DNA from: Pseudomonas orientalis
Lineage (GTDB): Bacteria; Pseudomonadota; Gammaproteobacteria; Pseudomonadales; Pseudomonadaceae
Direction of reading: 5' to 3'
Length of the DNA stretch: 64,000 bases
Assembly: GCF_001439815.1 (NCBI RefSeq)
Contig: NZ_JYLM01000001.1
Span: 124,001 to 188,000 of the forward strand
Part shown: one piece after another, positions 48,372 through 58,222 of the stretch
How positions within the stretch are numbered: the first letter of the stretch is position 1
Layout of the letters: the number at the start of each line of letters is the position of its first letter
The notes under the pieces: generated by a model
Database searches by the model: none
The model's input: the letters and a program-made list of their open reading frames with translations, nothing else
Told to the model about the DNA's origin: nothing
Translations under genes and position numbers: made by a program

Positions 48372-48521
48372 CACGCCGGTGTACGCAGTCGTATCACCGC
48401 CGGGTTTGGGCATTTCGGGCTGATCAGCGATTCGCTGCCGTCCGGTGCCTGCCTGAAAAAAACCTACTGAAATTCAGTCCTTACTGAGTCGGCTTTTTTG
48501 CCTGATGACAGGTGGTAACTC

Positions 48522-49382
48522 ATGTCTGTTCTTTCGAAACAATCCGTGGCCGCGGCGGCCTCGACGAGCTTGTTCGTTCTGCTATGGAGCAGCGGGGCGA
48601 TTTTTTCCAAGTTGGGCCTGGCGCATGCTTCGCCCTTTGCCTTTCTGCTGATCCGGTTTGCCATCGCCCTGTTGGGGTTGGTGCTGCTGGTACCGCTCCT
48701 CAAGTTGACGCTGCCACGTCCCGGCAAGCCCATGCTGTATGCGGCGGCGACGGGCCTGGTGTTGTTGGGGGCCTATCAGATTTTCTATCTGCTGGCCCTG
48801 GACCTCAAAGTCACCCCCGGGGTGATGGCGACCATCATGGGCGTCCAGCCGATCCTCACCGTGGTGCTGATGGAGCGCCAGCGCTCCTGGCGCCGGCTGT
48901 TCGGCCTCGGGTTAGGGCTGGCCGGCTTGATCATGGTGGTGTACCAGGGCATCGGGCTGGCGGGCATGTCCCTGGCCGGGATGCTGTTCGGGCTGCTGGC
49001 GCTGGCGAGCATGACGTTTGGCTCGATCATGCAAAAGCGCATCACCGACAACCCGTTGGGCACATTGCCGTTGCAATACCTGGCCGGGATGCTGTTGTGC
49101 GCAGTGTTCGTGCCGTTCCAGCCATTTCACTTTGAACACGAGGCGGGCTTTTACCTGCCGGTACTGTGGATGGGGCTGGTGGTGTCAGTGCTGGCGACGC
49201 TGTTGCTGTATCGGCTGATCGCCCGCGGCAACCTGGTGAATGTCACCAGTTTGTTCTATCTGGTGCCGGCGGTGACGGCGGTGATGGACTACCTGATCTT
49301 CGGCAACCGGCTGGCTCTGTTGAGCCTGTTGGGGATGGCGTTGATCATCGTTGGTTTGGTGTTCGTATTCCGTAAGAACTAG
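48522..49382 (+). CDS. EamA/DMT family permease
   Basis: The 286-residue protein has ten hydrophobic helices in two EamA repeats (STSLFVLLWSSGAIFSKLGL, then MLFGLLALASMTFGSIMQKR) and the VTPGVMATIMGVQPILTVVL motif. It is an inner-membrane exporter of unknown metabolite. It starts at ATG 48522 after CAGGTGGTAACTC. It is convergent with another EamA gene, and a REPIN lies between them; the two proteins are only distantly alike, so this is not a recent duplication. Confidence 0.92.
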   Translation: MSVLSKQSVAAAASTSLFVLLWSSGAIFSKLGLAHASPFAFLLIRFAIALLGLVLLVPLLKLTLPRPGKPMLYAAATGLVLLGAYQIFYLLALDLKVTPGVMATIMGVQPILTVVLMERQRSWRRLFGLGLGLAGLIMVVYQGIGLAGMSLAGMLFGLLALASMTFGSIMQKRITDNPLGTLPLQYLAGMLLCAVFVPFQPFHFEHEAGFYLPVLWMGLVVSVLATLLLYRLIARGNLVNVTSLFYLVPAVTAVMDYLIFGNRLALLSLLGMALIIVGLVFVFRKN

Positions 49383-49388
49383 CCCCCC

Positions 49389-49488
49389 TGCAGGCGCGAG
49401 TTTGCTCGCGAAGAACATCAACGACTACGAGGGCATCCTGAATGAACAGGGTGCTCTCGGATTTTTCGCGAGCAGGCTCGCTCCTGCA
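49389..49488. repeat. REPIN, degenerate TAGGAGCGAGC arm type
   Basis: The arms read TGCAGGCGCGAGTTTGCTCG and its inverse, so both arms carry matching changes (GCAGG for GTAGG) relative to the other copies. The compensating changes keep the pairing. It separates two convergent exporter genes. Confidence 0.88.
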
Positions 49489-49497
49489 ACGCAGTTG

Positions 49498-50379
49498 TTA
49501 TTTGGCCGGGCGCAGCACCAACCACAACGCCCCGGCAATCAACACCCCGCCGTATACGTGGGCCATCGACAGCGGCTCGTCCAGCAGCAACGCGCCCCAC
49601 AGTACGCCGAACGGCGGAATCATGAAGGTCACGGTCATCGACTTGACCGGGCCAATGGATGACAGCAGGCGGAAATACAGAATGTAGGCGAACGCCGTAC
49701 ACACCAGGCCCAACCCCAGCAAGGACAGCCACACCTGCCAGCCACCCCAGCTCGCTGGCGGCTGGCTGATGGTGCTGTAAGCGAACAACGGCAGCAAAAA
49801 CAACGTCGCGCCGAGCATGCTGCCCAGCGCGGACAGGCGGCTGTCCAGCCCACCGCGCTGATCCAGCCAGCGCCGTGCGAGAAATCCGGCAAAGCCATAG
49901 CAGGTGGTGGCCAAAAGGCACGCCAGCGCCCCCGTCAACAAGTCCATGTCAAAAGCTACCGGACCCGCACGGGTCAGCACGCCCACGCCGAACAGGCCCA
50001 GGCACACCCCGGCGATTTTCGACGGCGTCAGGCGTTCACTGAAAAACATCCCGCCAATCAACACGCCCATCAATGGCGTAGTGGCGTTGAAAATGGCCGA
50101 GTAACCCGCCGGCAACACCTGTGCGGCTACCGAATACAGGGTCGCCGGAATCCCGGAGTTGATCACGCCCAGCAGTAAAATGGTCTTGAACTTGCCCTTG
50201 AAATCCCAGTTCACGCGCATAATCGCAAGAATCACCAACAATCCGGCGGCAGCGATTGATACGCGGAAAAACGCGGTCGGCACGCTGCCGATTTCCGGCG
50301 CAATGATGCGCATGAACAGGAAACTCGCCCCCCAGATGGCGGCCAGTCCCAGCAAGTACAGGGTGTCGACAGGTCTCAC
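49498..50379 (-). CDS. EamA/DMT family permease
   Basis: The 293-residue protein begins [20 protein letters not shown], the typical EamA first helix, and has ten helices in two repeats. Motifs include [40 protein letters not shown] and [20 protein letters not shown]. It is a metabolite exporter with unknown substrate. Its promoter region adjoins that of aceK, which is divergent. Confidence 0.93.
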   Translation of the reverse strand: MRPVDTLYLLGLAAIWGASFLFMRIIAPEIGSVPTAFFRVSIAAAGLLVILAIMRVNWDFKGKFKTILLLGVINSGIPATLYSVAAQVLPAGYSAIFNATTPLMGVLIGGMFFSERLTPSKIAGVCLGLFGVGVLTRAGPVAFDMDLLTGALACLLATTCYGFAGFLARRWLDQRGGLDSRLSALGSMLGATLFLLPLFAYSTISQPPASWGGWQVWLSLLGLGLVCTAFAYILYFRLLSSIGPVKSMTVTFMIPPFGVLWGALLLDEPLSMAHVYGGVLIAGALWLVLRPAK

Positions 50380-50532
50380 GGAAAACTCCTACGTAATCGG
50401 GCGGCGGAGTGTTGCCCAGCGTTTCGGTCGGCACAATCGTTAAGTATCGCTGTCGATGAAAAATCGGCCTTCTCCTGCCTCGGTTCACTGGCTAAGCTCA
50501 GGGCTTCCCGCTACCCGTTCGAGGTTTTCCGC

Positions 50533-52248
50533 ATGTCGCAGCCCGCCCTCGCTATCGCCCGGATGATCCTCGACGGTTTCGACGACTACCGTGAACACTT
50601 TCGCCAGATCACCGATGGCGCTCGCGAGCGTTTCGAAAAGGCCCAGTGGCAGCAAGGGCAGGCGGCTTCGGCGGCGCGCATCAACCTCTACGAAGAGAAA
50701 GTGGGGGAGGTCACGACGCGTCTGCGGGCGGCTTTTGATACGGGCGTGTTGCAGGCTATCGATCTGTGGCCGCTGGTAAAAAGTGCCTACATCGGTCTGA
50801 TTGATCTGCGCTTTGACGATGAGCTGTCGGAAACCTGGTACAACTCGGTGTTCTGCAGCCTGTTCAGCCATGACCTGATCAGCGACGGCTGCATGTTTAT
50901 CCACACCACGCGGCCCAGCCTGCGGCGGGCGCGGGCGGCGCAAACCCGCACCTATACGCCTGTCGGCAAGATAGCGGACATGCTCGCGCAGATGTTTGCG
51001 GACTACCGCTTCAGTGAGCCCTACGCCGACTTGCCTGCCGACCTTCGCCGCCTGGAAGCTCAACTGCGGGAAAACCTGCCGGACTGGGTATGCAAGGACC
51101 CGGACCTGACCGTCGAGCTGTTTTCCTCGGTGCTCTACCGCAATAAAGGCGCCTACCTCGTCGGACGTATCCACACCCGCGACGAACAATGGCCGTTGGT
51201 GATCCCGTTGCTGCACCGCGAAGGGCAGGGGATTCAGATCGATGCGTTGATCACTGACGAAGCCGACGTGTCGATCATCTTTTCCTTCACTCGTTCGTAC
51301 TTCATGGTCGACGTGCCGGTACCTGCGGAATTCATCGACTTTCTCAAGCGCATCCTGCCCGGCAAGCACATTGCCGAGCTGTACACCTCCATCGGCTTTT
51401 ACAAACACGGCAAGTCGGAGTTCTACCGCGCACTGATCAATCACCTGGCGACCACCGATGATCAATTCATCATGGCGCCGGGAGTGCGTGGCATGGTCAT
51501 GAGCGTGTTTACCCTGCCGGGTTTCAACACCGTGTTCAAGATCATCAAGGACCGTTTCTCACCGTCGAAAAACGTCAACCGCGCCACGGTGATCGAGAAG
51601 TACCGCCTGGTCAAAAGTGTCGACCGGGTAGGGCGCATGGCCGATACCCAGGAGTTCGCCGACTTCCGTTTCCCCTTGAGCAAGTTTGAGCCCGAGTGCC
51701 TCGCCGAGTTGCTGGAAGTCGCCGCCGGCACCGTCGAAGTGGAGGGCGACACCGTCCTGATCCGTCACTGCTGGACCGAACGGCGCATGACCCCGCTCAA
51801 CCTTTACCTCGAGAATGCCAACCCCGCCCAGGTGCGCGAAGCCCTGGAGGACTATGGCCTGGCGATCAAGCAATTGGCGGCGGCCAATATCTTTCCGGGT
51901 GACATGCTGCTCAAGAACTTCGGCGTCACCCGTCACGGCCGGGTGGTGTTCTACGACTACGATGAAATCTGCTTTCTCACCGAAGCCAACTTCCGCCACA
52001 TTCCCGCGCCGCGCACTCCCGAGGATGAGATGGCGTCGGAACCCTGGTATTCCATCGGTCCGCTGGATGTGTTCCCCGAAGAATTTCCGCCCTTCCTGTT
52101 TGCCGACGCCAGCCAGCGCAGGTTGTTCGATGAGCTGCATGGCGAGTTGTATAACGCCGATTATTGGAAAGGCCTGCAGGAGGCGATACGTGCCGGTAAG
52201 GTCATTGATGTATTCCCTTACCGGCGCAAGCAATGCGATGAATCATAA
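50533..52248 (+). CDS. aceK: Isocitrate dehydrogenase kinase/phosphatase
   Basis: AceK reversibly phosphorylates isocitrate dehydrogenase and so directs carbon into the glyoxylate shunt. The 571-residue protein matches the family length. Visible are the N-terminal regulatory part ([20 protein letters not shown]), the ATP-binding loop [20 protein letters not shown] near residue 315, the kinase-like lysine segment [18 protein letters not shown]-like [10 protein letters not shown], and the catalytic region [20 protein letters not shown] with [10 protein letters not shown]. The gene is alone here, without aceA or aceB neighbours. Confidence 0.97.
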   Translation: MSQPALAIARMILDGFDDYREHFRQITDGARERFEKAQWQQGQAASAARINLYEEKVGEVTTRLRAAFDTGVLQAIDLWPLVKSAYIGLIDLRFDDELSETWYNSVFCSLFSHDLISDGCMFIHTTRPSLRRARAAQTRTYTPVGKIADMLAQMFADYRFSEPYADLPADLRRLEAQLRENLPDWVCKDPDLTVELFSSVLYRNKGAYLVGRIHTRDEQWPLVIPLLHREGQGIQIDALITDEADVSIIFSFTRSYFMVDVPVPAEFIDFLKRILPGKHIAELYTSIGFYKHGKSEFYRALINHLATTDDQFIMAPGVRGMVMSVFTLPGFNTVFKIIKDRFSPSKNVNRATVIEKYRLVKSVDRVGRMADTQEFADFRFPLSKFEPECLAELLEVAAGTVEVEGDTVLIRHCWTERRMTPLNLYLENANPAQVREALEDYGLAIKQLAAANIFPGDMLLKNFGVTRHGRVVFYDYDEICFLTEANFRHIPAPRTPEDEMASEPWYSIGPLDVFPEEFPPFLFADASQRRLFDELHGELYNADYWKGLQEAIRAGKVIDVFPYRRKQCDES

Positions 52249-52282
52249 GAACGAGCGGTGTTTGAACCGCATGATGGCAGTG

Positions 52283-52531
52283 TCAAATCCCGCTCATGAA
52301 GTTCATGCCGCGTACTGCCTGGCTGGTTGTGTGGTAATTCGCAATTCTTTGGGCCGCCAGGCTGGTGACTGGCGCTGACGTGGTTCGAGGGCTTGATGTA
52401 GAAGACGCCTTTTCTGTGTAGGCGGGGGGGAATTCATATTGGGGAGGTGGCAGCGACTCTTTTGAGCGCGGTTGGGCCTGCATGGACTGTGTGTAGCTTG
52501 GCGGGCGTGGGGTGACGGAATCGATTGACAT
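52283..52531 (-). CDS. Small Pro/Ser/Thr-rich protein with three PPxY motifs
   Basis: I do not recognise a family. The 82-residue protein (MSIDSVTPRPPSYTQ at the start) contains PPSY near residue 10, PPQY near residue 33 and PPAY near residue 39, then a Ser/Thr-rich stretch and a more ordered C-terminus (SLAAQRIANYHTTSQAVRGM). PPxY is the ligand of eukaryotic WW domains. The polar Ser/Thr/Pro/Gln-rich start resembles type III secretion signals. ATG at 52531 has GGAG seven bases upstream; ATG at 52549 is an alternative. The coding region is less GC-rich than its neighbours. It is convergent with aceK and divergent from hrpA. Confidence 0.65.
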   Translation of the reverse strand: MSIDSVTPRPPSYTQSMQAQPRSKESLPPPQYEFPPAYTEKASSTSSPRTTSAPVTSLAAQRIANYHTTSQAVRGMNFMSGI

Positions 52532-52549
52532 TTTAAACTCCAGTTTCAA

Positions 52550-52814
52550 TAGGGGACACGTTAATTTTCTAGACCTGTCCAGAGCTTTATTGAAACTCGC
52601 GTATTGGGTCCATTACATCGGATTTTCGCTTTTCAACCATGAGAAATTGGATCCAGGATTTGTAGTAAAAGTCGCCCCAGACGGCTAAGCCCGCGCGTTC
52701 ATTTTTGATTGACCGTCTCAAGGCCGGAAGAAATCTGCGACAATCTTTCCCCCATGCAATCGATCCACGCTGTGCAGGGCAGACCTGCCTCACCAAAAGA
52801 CCCTTGCCACCCAG
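52550..52814. other. Intergenic region before hrpA with possible gene remnant on the minus strand
   Basis: The minus strand from about 52706 to the TGA or stop at 52587 reads a protein-like run (GLAVWGDFYYKSWIQFLMVE and on to the end FQ) without a good start; its only ATG (52886) lies inside hrpA. It could be the tail of a lost gene or chance. The hrpA promoter must also lie here. No palindromic repeat is present. Confidence 0.3.
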
Positions 52815-55800
52815 ATGACTGACCAAGCACCCACCCTCGACCAACTGCTCAAATCCCTCGATCACGCCATGCTCGCCGACCGCCACCGCTTGCGCCGGCA
52901 GTTGCTCGAGCTGCGCAAGAAGCCCGACGAGGAAAAGCTGGCGCAGTGGGTGGCGCGCATGCAGGCGTCATGCGCCCAGGTCACGGCGCGGCGTGCGAGC
53001 CTGCCGGTGATTCGTTACGACGACAGCCTGCCGATTGCGGCCAAGCGCGACGAGATCAAGGCTGCGCTGAACAAGCATCAGGTGCTGATCATTGCCGGCG
53101 AAACCGGCTCGGGTAAAACCACCCAGTTGCCGAAGATCTGCCTGGAAATCGGCCGTGGTCAATACGGCCTGATCGGCCATACCCAGCCACGCCGGATCGC
53201 TGCGCGCAGCGTGGCCAGTCGCGTCGCCGAAGAACTGGCCACGCCGCTGGGCGCCTTGGTCGGCTATCAGGTGCGCTTCGAGGACCAGAGCGATTCCAAT
53301 ACGCTGATCAAGCTGATGACCGACGGTATCCTGCTGGCGGAAACCCAGAACGACCGGTACCTGGAACGCTATGACACGATCATCGTCGACGAGGCCCACG
53401 AGCGCAGCCTGAACATCGACTTCCTGCTCGGTTACCTCAAGACGCTGTTGCCGCGCCGCCCCGACCTGAAAGTCATCATCACCTCGGCCACCATCGACCT
53501 TGAACGTTTCTCCAAACACTTCGACGACGCGCCAATTGTCGAGGTCTCGGGCCGTACTTTCCCGGTCGACACTTGGTACCGCCCGCTGACGCTGGAGCAG
53601 GACGAGGAGGGCAACCGCGTCGAGGACGACCTCACCGTCGACCAGGCGATCCTCGCCACTCTCGATGAAATCGCCGCCTACGAGCGCAGCGAACGGCGCA
53701 GCCCCGGCGATGTGCTGGTGTTCCTGCCCGGCGAACGCGAAATCCGCGACGCTGCCGAAATGCTGCGCAAGGCCCAGCTCAAGCACACCGAAATCCTGCC
53801 GCTGTATGCGCGCCTGTCACCGGCCGAGCAACAGCGCATTTTCCAATCGCACCCGGGTCGCCGCGTGGTACTGGCGACCAACGTTGCGGAAACCTCGTTG
53901 ACGGTGCCCGGCATTCGTTATGTGATCGACAGCGGCACCGCGCGCATCAGCCGCTACAGCTACCGCGCCAAGGTGCAGCGATTGCCGATCGAGGCGATTT
54001 CCCAGGCCAGCGCCAACCAGCGTAAAGGCCGTTGCGGCCGGGTCGAGCCGGGCATCTGCATTCGGTTGTACAGCGAAGAAGACTTTATCGGGCGCCCGGA
54101 ATTTACCGACCCGGAAATCCTGCGCACCAACCTCGCGGCAGTGATTCTGCAGATGCTGCACCTGCGCCTGGGCGAAATCACTGACTTCCCGTTTATCGAA
54201 CCGCCGGATGGCAAGGCCATCAGCGATGGTTTCAACCTGCTGCAAGAGCTGTCGGCGGTGGACCGCAACAGCCAGCTCACGCCGTTGGGCCGCCAGCTGG
54301 CACGCTTGCCGGTGGATCCGCGCATGGGCCGCATGCTGCTCGAGGCCGCCAAGCTGGGCAGCTTGCAGGAAGTGTTGATCGTGGCCAGCGCCATGTCGAT
54401 CCAGGACCCGCGCGAGCGCCCGCCGGAACGCCAGCAGGCCGCCGATCAGGCCCATGCGCAGTGGAAAGATGCGGATTCGGACTTCGCCGGGCTGGTCAAC
54501 CTGTGGCGCGGCTTTGAAGAACAGCGCCAGGAATTGACCGCCAGCCCGCTGCGCAATTGGTGTCGAAAGAACTTTCTCAACTACCTGCGCCTGCGCGAAT
54601 GGCGCGACTCCCATCGCCAGTTGAGCCTCATCTGCCGCGACATGCAGCTGACAATCAACAAGGAACCGGCCGATTTCCCGAAATTGCACAAGGCGGTGCT
54701 GTCCGGCTTGCTCAGCCAGATCGGCCAGAAGACCGAGGACGGCGACTACCTGGGCGCGCGTCAGCGGCGCTTCTGGATTCATCCCTCCTCGGGTATCGGC
54801 AAGAAACGCCCGCAGTGGCTGATGACCGCCGAACTGGTGGAAACCACCAAGCTGTATGCGCGCATGGTGGCCAAGATCGACGCCGACTGGATCGAACCGC
54901 TGGCCGGGCACCTGATCAAGAAAAACCACTTCGAGCCGCATTGGGAGAAAAAGCGCGGGCAGGTGGTGGCATTTGAACAGATCACCTTGTTCGGGCTGAT
55001 TGTGGTCGGACGCCGGCCGGTGCATTACGGGCCGATCGATCCGGTGGTGTCGCGCGAGTTATTTATCCGTGAAGGCCTGGTGCGCGGCGAAATCCAGTCC
55101 CGAGCCAAGTGCCTGGCGGCCAACCAGCAACTGCTGGAGCAGCTCGACGAACTGGAAGCCAAGGCGCGCCGCCGCGACATCCTGGCCGACGAGGAAACCC
55201 TCTACGCTTTCTACGATGCGCGCCTGCCGGCCGAGATTCACCAGACGGCGACCTTCGACAGCTGGTACAAGGTCAACAGCCAGAAAGACCCGCAACTGCT
55301 GATCATGCGCGAAGAAGACGTGCTGGCCCGCGAAGCCAGTGAAGTGACTGCCGCGCATTATCCGGACACCTTGCACCTGGGCGACCTGGCCTTGGCCTTG
55401 AGTTACCACTTCGAGCCCAACCACCCGCGCGACGGTGTCACCTTGCGCGTGCCGGCGCCGTTGCTGCCGGCCTTGCCGGCCGAGCGTCTGGAATGGCTGG
55501 TGCCGGGGGTGATCGAAGCCAAGTGCATCGCTCTTGTGCGCAACTTGCCGAAAGCGCTGCGCAAGAATTTCGTGCCGGTGCCGGATTTCGTCAAGGCGGC
55601 GCTGCAGCGCATCGAGTTTGGCCAGGGCTCGCTGCCCCAGGCGCTCGGCCGTGAATTGCTGCGCATGACCGGTGCGCGGGTCAGCGACGAGGCCTGGGCC
55701 GAGGCCGCGCAGCAGGTGGAAAACCATCTGAAGATGAACCTGGAGGTGGTCGACGGCCAGGGCAAGTTTCTCGGCGAAGGCCGGGATCTGGCGCAGCTGA

Positions 55801-56726
55801 CGGCACGTTTCGCCGAGGCCAGCCAGGCGGCGCTGGCGGTACCGCAAACTGCGAAAAGCCAGCAGCCGGTGGAGGCCAAGGTGTTTGCGGCGGTCGCTGA
55901 GAAGACCCAGCAGAACATCGCCGGCCTGTCGATGACGGTGTATCCGGCGCTGGTGGAAGAAAACGGCACCGTCAAGGAAGGGCGTTTCTCCACGGCCGCC
56001 GAGGCCGAGTTCCAGCACCGTCGTGCCTTGCAGCGCTTGCTGCTGCAGCAACTGGCGGAGCCGGCGAAATTTTTGCGCGGCAAATTGCCGGGGCTGACCG
56101 AGTTGGGCCTGATGTACCGCGAACTGGGGCGCATCGATGCGCTGGTGGAAGACATCCTGCTCGCCAGTCTCGACACCTGCGTACTGGAAGGCGAAGCCAC
56201 TTTACCGCGCGATGGTGCCGGGCTGGCCGCGCTGGCCGAGCGCAAGCGTGGCGGCTGGACCGAACACGCCGAGCGTCTGGCGCGCCTGACCCTGGACGTG
56301 CTGAAGCTCTGGCATGGCCTGCAAAAACGCTTCAAGGGCAAGATCGACCTGGCCCAGGCGGTAGCCTTGAACGATATCAAGCAGCAGTTGAGCAACCTGG
56401 TCTATCCAGGGTTTGTGCGCGAAACCCCGGCGCAGTGGTTCAAGGAGCTGCCGCGTTACCTCAAGGCCATCGAGCTGCGCCTGGAAAAACTGCCGAGCCA
56501 GGTGCAGAAGGACCGTGTGTGGAGCACCGAACTCAGCGGCCTGTGGGCCCAGTACCAGAACCGCCTGAACAAACACGCCCAGGAAGGCAAGCGCGATCTG
56601 CAGTTGGAGCTGTATCGCTGGTGGCTGGAGGAATATCGCGTGTCGTTGTTTGGCCAGCAACTGGGGACCAAGGTGCCGATTTCCGATAAGCGCCTGAGCA
56701 AGCAATGGAGCCAGGTAGAGCCCTGA
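52815..56726 (+). CDS. hrpA: ATP-dependent RNA helicase HrpA
   Basis: HrpA is a large DEAH-box helicase linked to mRNA processing and ribosome rescue. The 1303-residue protein has Walker A GETGSGKT at residues 95-102, DEAH in IIVDEAHERSLNIDF, SATIDLERFSKHF, TNVAETSLTVPGIRYVIDSG and QRKGRCGRVEPG, then the helicase-associated winged-helix, ratchet and OB-fold regions and the DUF3418 C-terminal domain (about 710-1290). Length and motifs match E. coli HrpA. ATG at 52815 (MTDQAPTLDQLLKSLDHAML) is the family start. Confidence 0.97.
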   Translation: MTDQAPTLDQLLKSLDHAMLADRHRLRRQLLELRKKPDEEKLAQWVARMQASCAQVTARRASLPVIRYDDSLPIAAKRDEIKAALNKHQVLIIAGETGSGKTTQLPKICLEIGRGQYGLIGHTQPRRIAARSVASRVAEELATPLGALVGYQVRFEDQSDSNTLIKLMTDGILLAETQNDRYLERYDTIIVDEAHERSLNIDFLLGYLKTLLPRRPDLKVIITSATIDLERFSKHFDDAPIVEVSGRTFPVDTWYRPLTLEQDEEGNRVEDDLTVDQAILATLDEIAAYERSERRSPGDVLVFLPGEREIRDAAEMLRKAQLKHTEILPLYARLSPAEQQRIFQSHPGRRVVLATNVAETSLTVPGIRYVIDSGTARISRYSYRAKVQRLPIEAISQASANQRKGRCGRVEPGICIRLYSEEDFIGRPEFTDPEILRTNLAAVILQMLHLRLGEITDFPFIEPPDGKAISDGFNLLQELSAVDRNSQLTPLGRQLARLPVDPRMGRMLLEAAKLGSLQEVLIVASAMSIQDPRERPPERQQAADQAHAQWKDADSDFAGLVNLWRGFEEQRQELTASPLRNWCRKNFLNYLRLREWRDSHRQLSLICRDMQLTINKEPADFPKLHKAVLSGLLSQIGQKTEDGDYLGARQRRFWIHPSSGIGKKRPQWLMTAELVETTKLYARMVAKIDADWIEPLAGHLIKKNHFEPHWEKKRGQVVAFEQITLFGLIVVGRRPVHYGPIDPVVSRELFIREGLVRGEIQSRAKCLAANQQLLEQLDELEAKARRRDILADEETLYAFYDARLPAEIHQTATFDSWYKVNSQKDPQLLIMREEDVLAREASEVTAAHYPDTLHLGDLALALSYHFEPNHPRDGVTLRVPAPLLPALPAERLEWLVPGVIEAKCIALVRNLPKALRKNFVPVPDFVKAALQRIEFGQGSLPQALGRELLRMTGARVSDEAWAEAAQQVENHLKMNLEVVDGQGKFLGEGRDLAQLTARFAEASQAALAVPQTAKSQQPVEAKVFAAVAEKTQQNIAGLSMTVYPALVEENGTVKEGRFSTAAEAEFQHRRALQRLLLQQLAEPAKFLRGKLPGLTELGLMYRELGRIDALVEDILLASLDTCVLEGEATLPRDGAGLAALAERKRGGWTEHAERLARLTLDVLKLWHGLQKRFKGKIDLAQAVALNDIKQQLSNLVYPGFVRETPAQWFKELPRYLKAIELRLEKLPSQVQKDRVWSTELSGLWAQYQNRLNKHAQEGKRDLQLELYRWWLEEYRVSLFGQQLGTKVPISDKRLSKQWSQVEP

Positions 56727-56760
56727 AAAACGTTCCCGATTCCTGATTTGGGCAAAGTCG

Positions 56761-56792
56761 AATGTGGGAGGGGGCTTGCCCCCTCCCACATT
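56761..56792. repeat. Collapsed REP hairpin, near-perfect palindrome
   Basis: AATGTGGGAGGGGG pairs perfectly with CCCCCTCCCACATT across a four-base CTTG loop. Compared with other copies, the spacer and the inner arm parts are gone, so this looks like a REPIN reduced to one long stem. It can act as a terminator-like structure after hrpA. Confidence 0.92.
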
Positions 56793-56828
56793 TGATCTTC
56801 GCAGCTTTAAGCATTTTGTTCGCTTAAC

Positions 56829-56862
56829 TGACTGGCATTAGGGCTTGCCCCCTCCCATATTT
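56829..56862. repeat. Degenerate single REP arm
   Basis: GGCATTAGGGCTTGCCCCCT followed by CCCATATTT is a partial copy of the same arm, here close to the next gene's upstream region. The rest of the 336-base gap 56727-57062 shows no gene; it holds the promoter of the FabH-like gene. Confidence 0.75.
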
Positions 56863-57062
56863 AAACGGTGTTTGTCCGGGAAGTGGCGCCAAACCCCAGT
56901 GTTTGTGGCAAACTTCGCGCCCATAAATGCCGGGTTCGTCGTAGCAGCGACGCGATGGAATAAAGCGTTGCCAGTTTGATGCCCGCTGGACGGAATCAAA
57001 CGACCTACAGTTTGGTACGACGGTACCAATATCTTCTGCCTGACAGATTTAGAGGAACGACC

Positions 57063-58184
57063 GTGCATAACGTCGTCATCAGCGGCACTGGCCTGTACAC
57101 CCCGGCCAACAGCATCTCCAACGAAGAGCTGGTGCAGTCTTTCAATACCTATGTGCAGCAGTTCAACAGCGAAAACGCCGCGGCCATCGAGCGCGGCGAC
57201 GTGCAGGCGCTGACGGAGTCCAGCGCGGCGTTCATTGAAAAGGCCTCGGGCATCAAGAGCCGTTTCGTGATGGACAAGGACGGCATCCTTGACCCACGGC
57301 GCATGGCCCCACGCTTGCCCGAGCGCAGCAACGACGAATGGTCGGTGCTCTGCCAGATGGCCGTCGGCGCCGCCGAACAGGCCCTGGAGCGCGCCGGCAA
57401 GACCGCCGCCGATATCGATGGCGTGATTGTCGCCTGTTCCAACCTGCAGCGTGCCTACCCGGCCATCGCCATCGAGGTGCAGGAAGCCCTGGGTATCCAG
57501 GGCTTCGGGTTTGATATGAACGTGGCGTGCTCTTCGGCCACCTTTGGTATCCAGAATGCCGCCAACAGCATCCAGCTGGGCCAGGCCCGGGCGATCCTGA
57601 TGGTCAACCCGGAAGTCTGCACCGGCCACCTGAATTTCCGTGATCGCGACAGCCACTTCATCTTTGGTGACGCTGCCACCGCAGTGGTCCTCGAGCGTGC
57701 CGACCTGGCAACCTCCGAGCACCAGTTCGATGTGGTGAGCACCAAGCTGCTGACCAAGTTCTCCAACAACATTCGCAACAACTTTGGCTTTCTCAACCGC
57801 ACCGCCGAAGAAGGCGTCGGCGCGCCGGACAAATTGTTCGTGCAGGAAGGCCGCAAGGTGTTCCGCGATGTCTGCCCGATGGTGGCCGAGTTGATTGGCG
57901 AGCACCTGGCGCAAAACCAGCTGAGCGTCACCGATGTGAAGCGCTTCTGGCTGCACCAGGCCAACCTGAGCATGAACCACCTGATCGTGAAGAAACTGCT
58001 GGGCCGCGAGGCGTCGGTGGAAGAAGCGCCGGTGATCCTCGATACCTACGCCAATACCAGCTCGGCGGGCTCAGTGATTGCCTTTCACACTTATCAGGAC
58101 GACTTGCCCAAAGGCGCCGTGGCGGTGCTCAGCTCGTTTGGTGCGGGCTACTCCATCGGCAGTGTGATCCTGCGCAAACGCTGA
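57063..58184 (+). CDS. 3-oxoacyl-ACP synthase III (FabH-like) family protein
   Basis: The 373-residue thiolase-fold condensing enzyme has catalytic Cys156 (NVACSSATFG), His298 (FWLHQANLSM) and Asn331 (YANTSSAGS). GTG at 57063 is the start, after AGAGGAACGACC; the product begins VHNVVISGTGLYTP (read as Met). It is longer than housekeeping FabH (about 317 residues) with insertions at about 30-60 and 70-90. This matches the P. aeruginosa PA3286 type, which uses medium-chain acyl-CoA from beta-oxidation as primer; that function is transferred from memory. It is followed by an ECF sigma factor and zinc-finger gene, as in that species. Confidence 0.9.
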   Translation: MHNVVISGTGLYTPANSISNEELVQSFNTYVQQFNSENAAAIERGDVQALTESSAAFIEKASGIKSRFVMDKDGILDPRRMAPRLPERSNDEWSVLCQMAVGAAEQALERAGKTAADIDGVIVACSNLQRAYPAIAIEVQEALGIQGFGFDMNVACSSATFGIQNAANSIQLGQARAILMVNPEVCTGHLNFRDRDSHFIFGDAATAVVLERADLATSEHQFDVVSTKLLTKFSNNIRNNFGFLNRTAEEGVGAPDKLFVQEGRKVFRDVCPMVAELIGEHLAQNQLSVTDVKRFWLHQANLSMNHLIVKKLLGREASVEEAPVILDTYANTSSAGSVIAFHTYQDDLPKGAVAVLSSFGAGYSIGSVILRKR

Positions 58185-58222
58185 TGGCGGAGCGGGTCTG
58201 CACGTTTTTATCGAGGTGTTGA

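Noticed and set aside
49498-50379. The two convergent EamA genes (48522 and 49498) as a recent duplication
   Set aside because: Their sequences differ throughout beyond shared fold motifs, so they are separate family members.
56976-57062. An upstream start for the FabH-like gene
   Set aside because: The added residues (MMPAGRNQTTYSLVRR and so on) precede the strong AGAGGA ribosome site and are not part of the thiolase fold; GTG 57063 is preferred.
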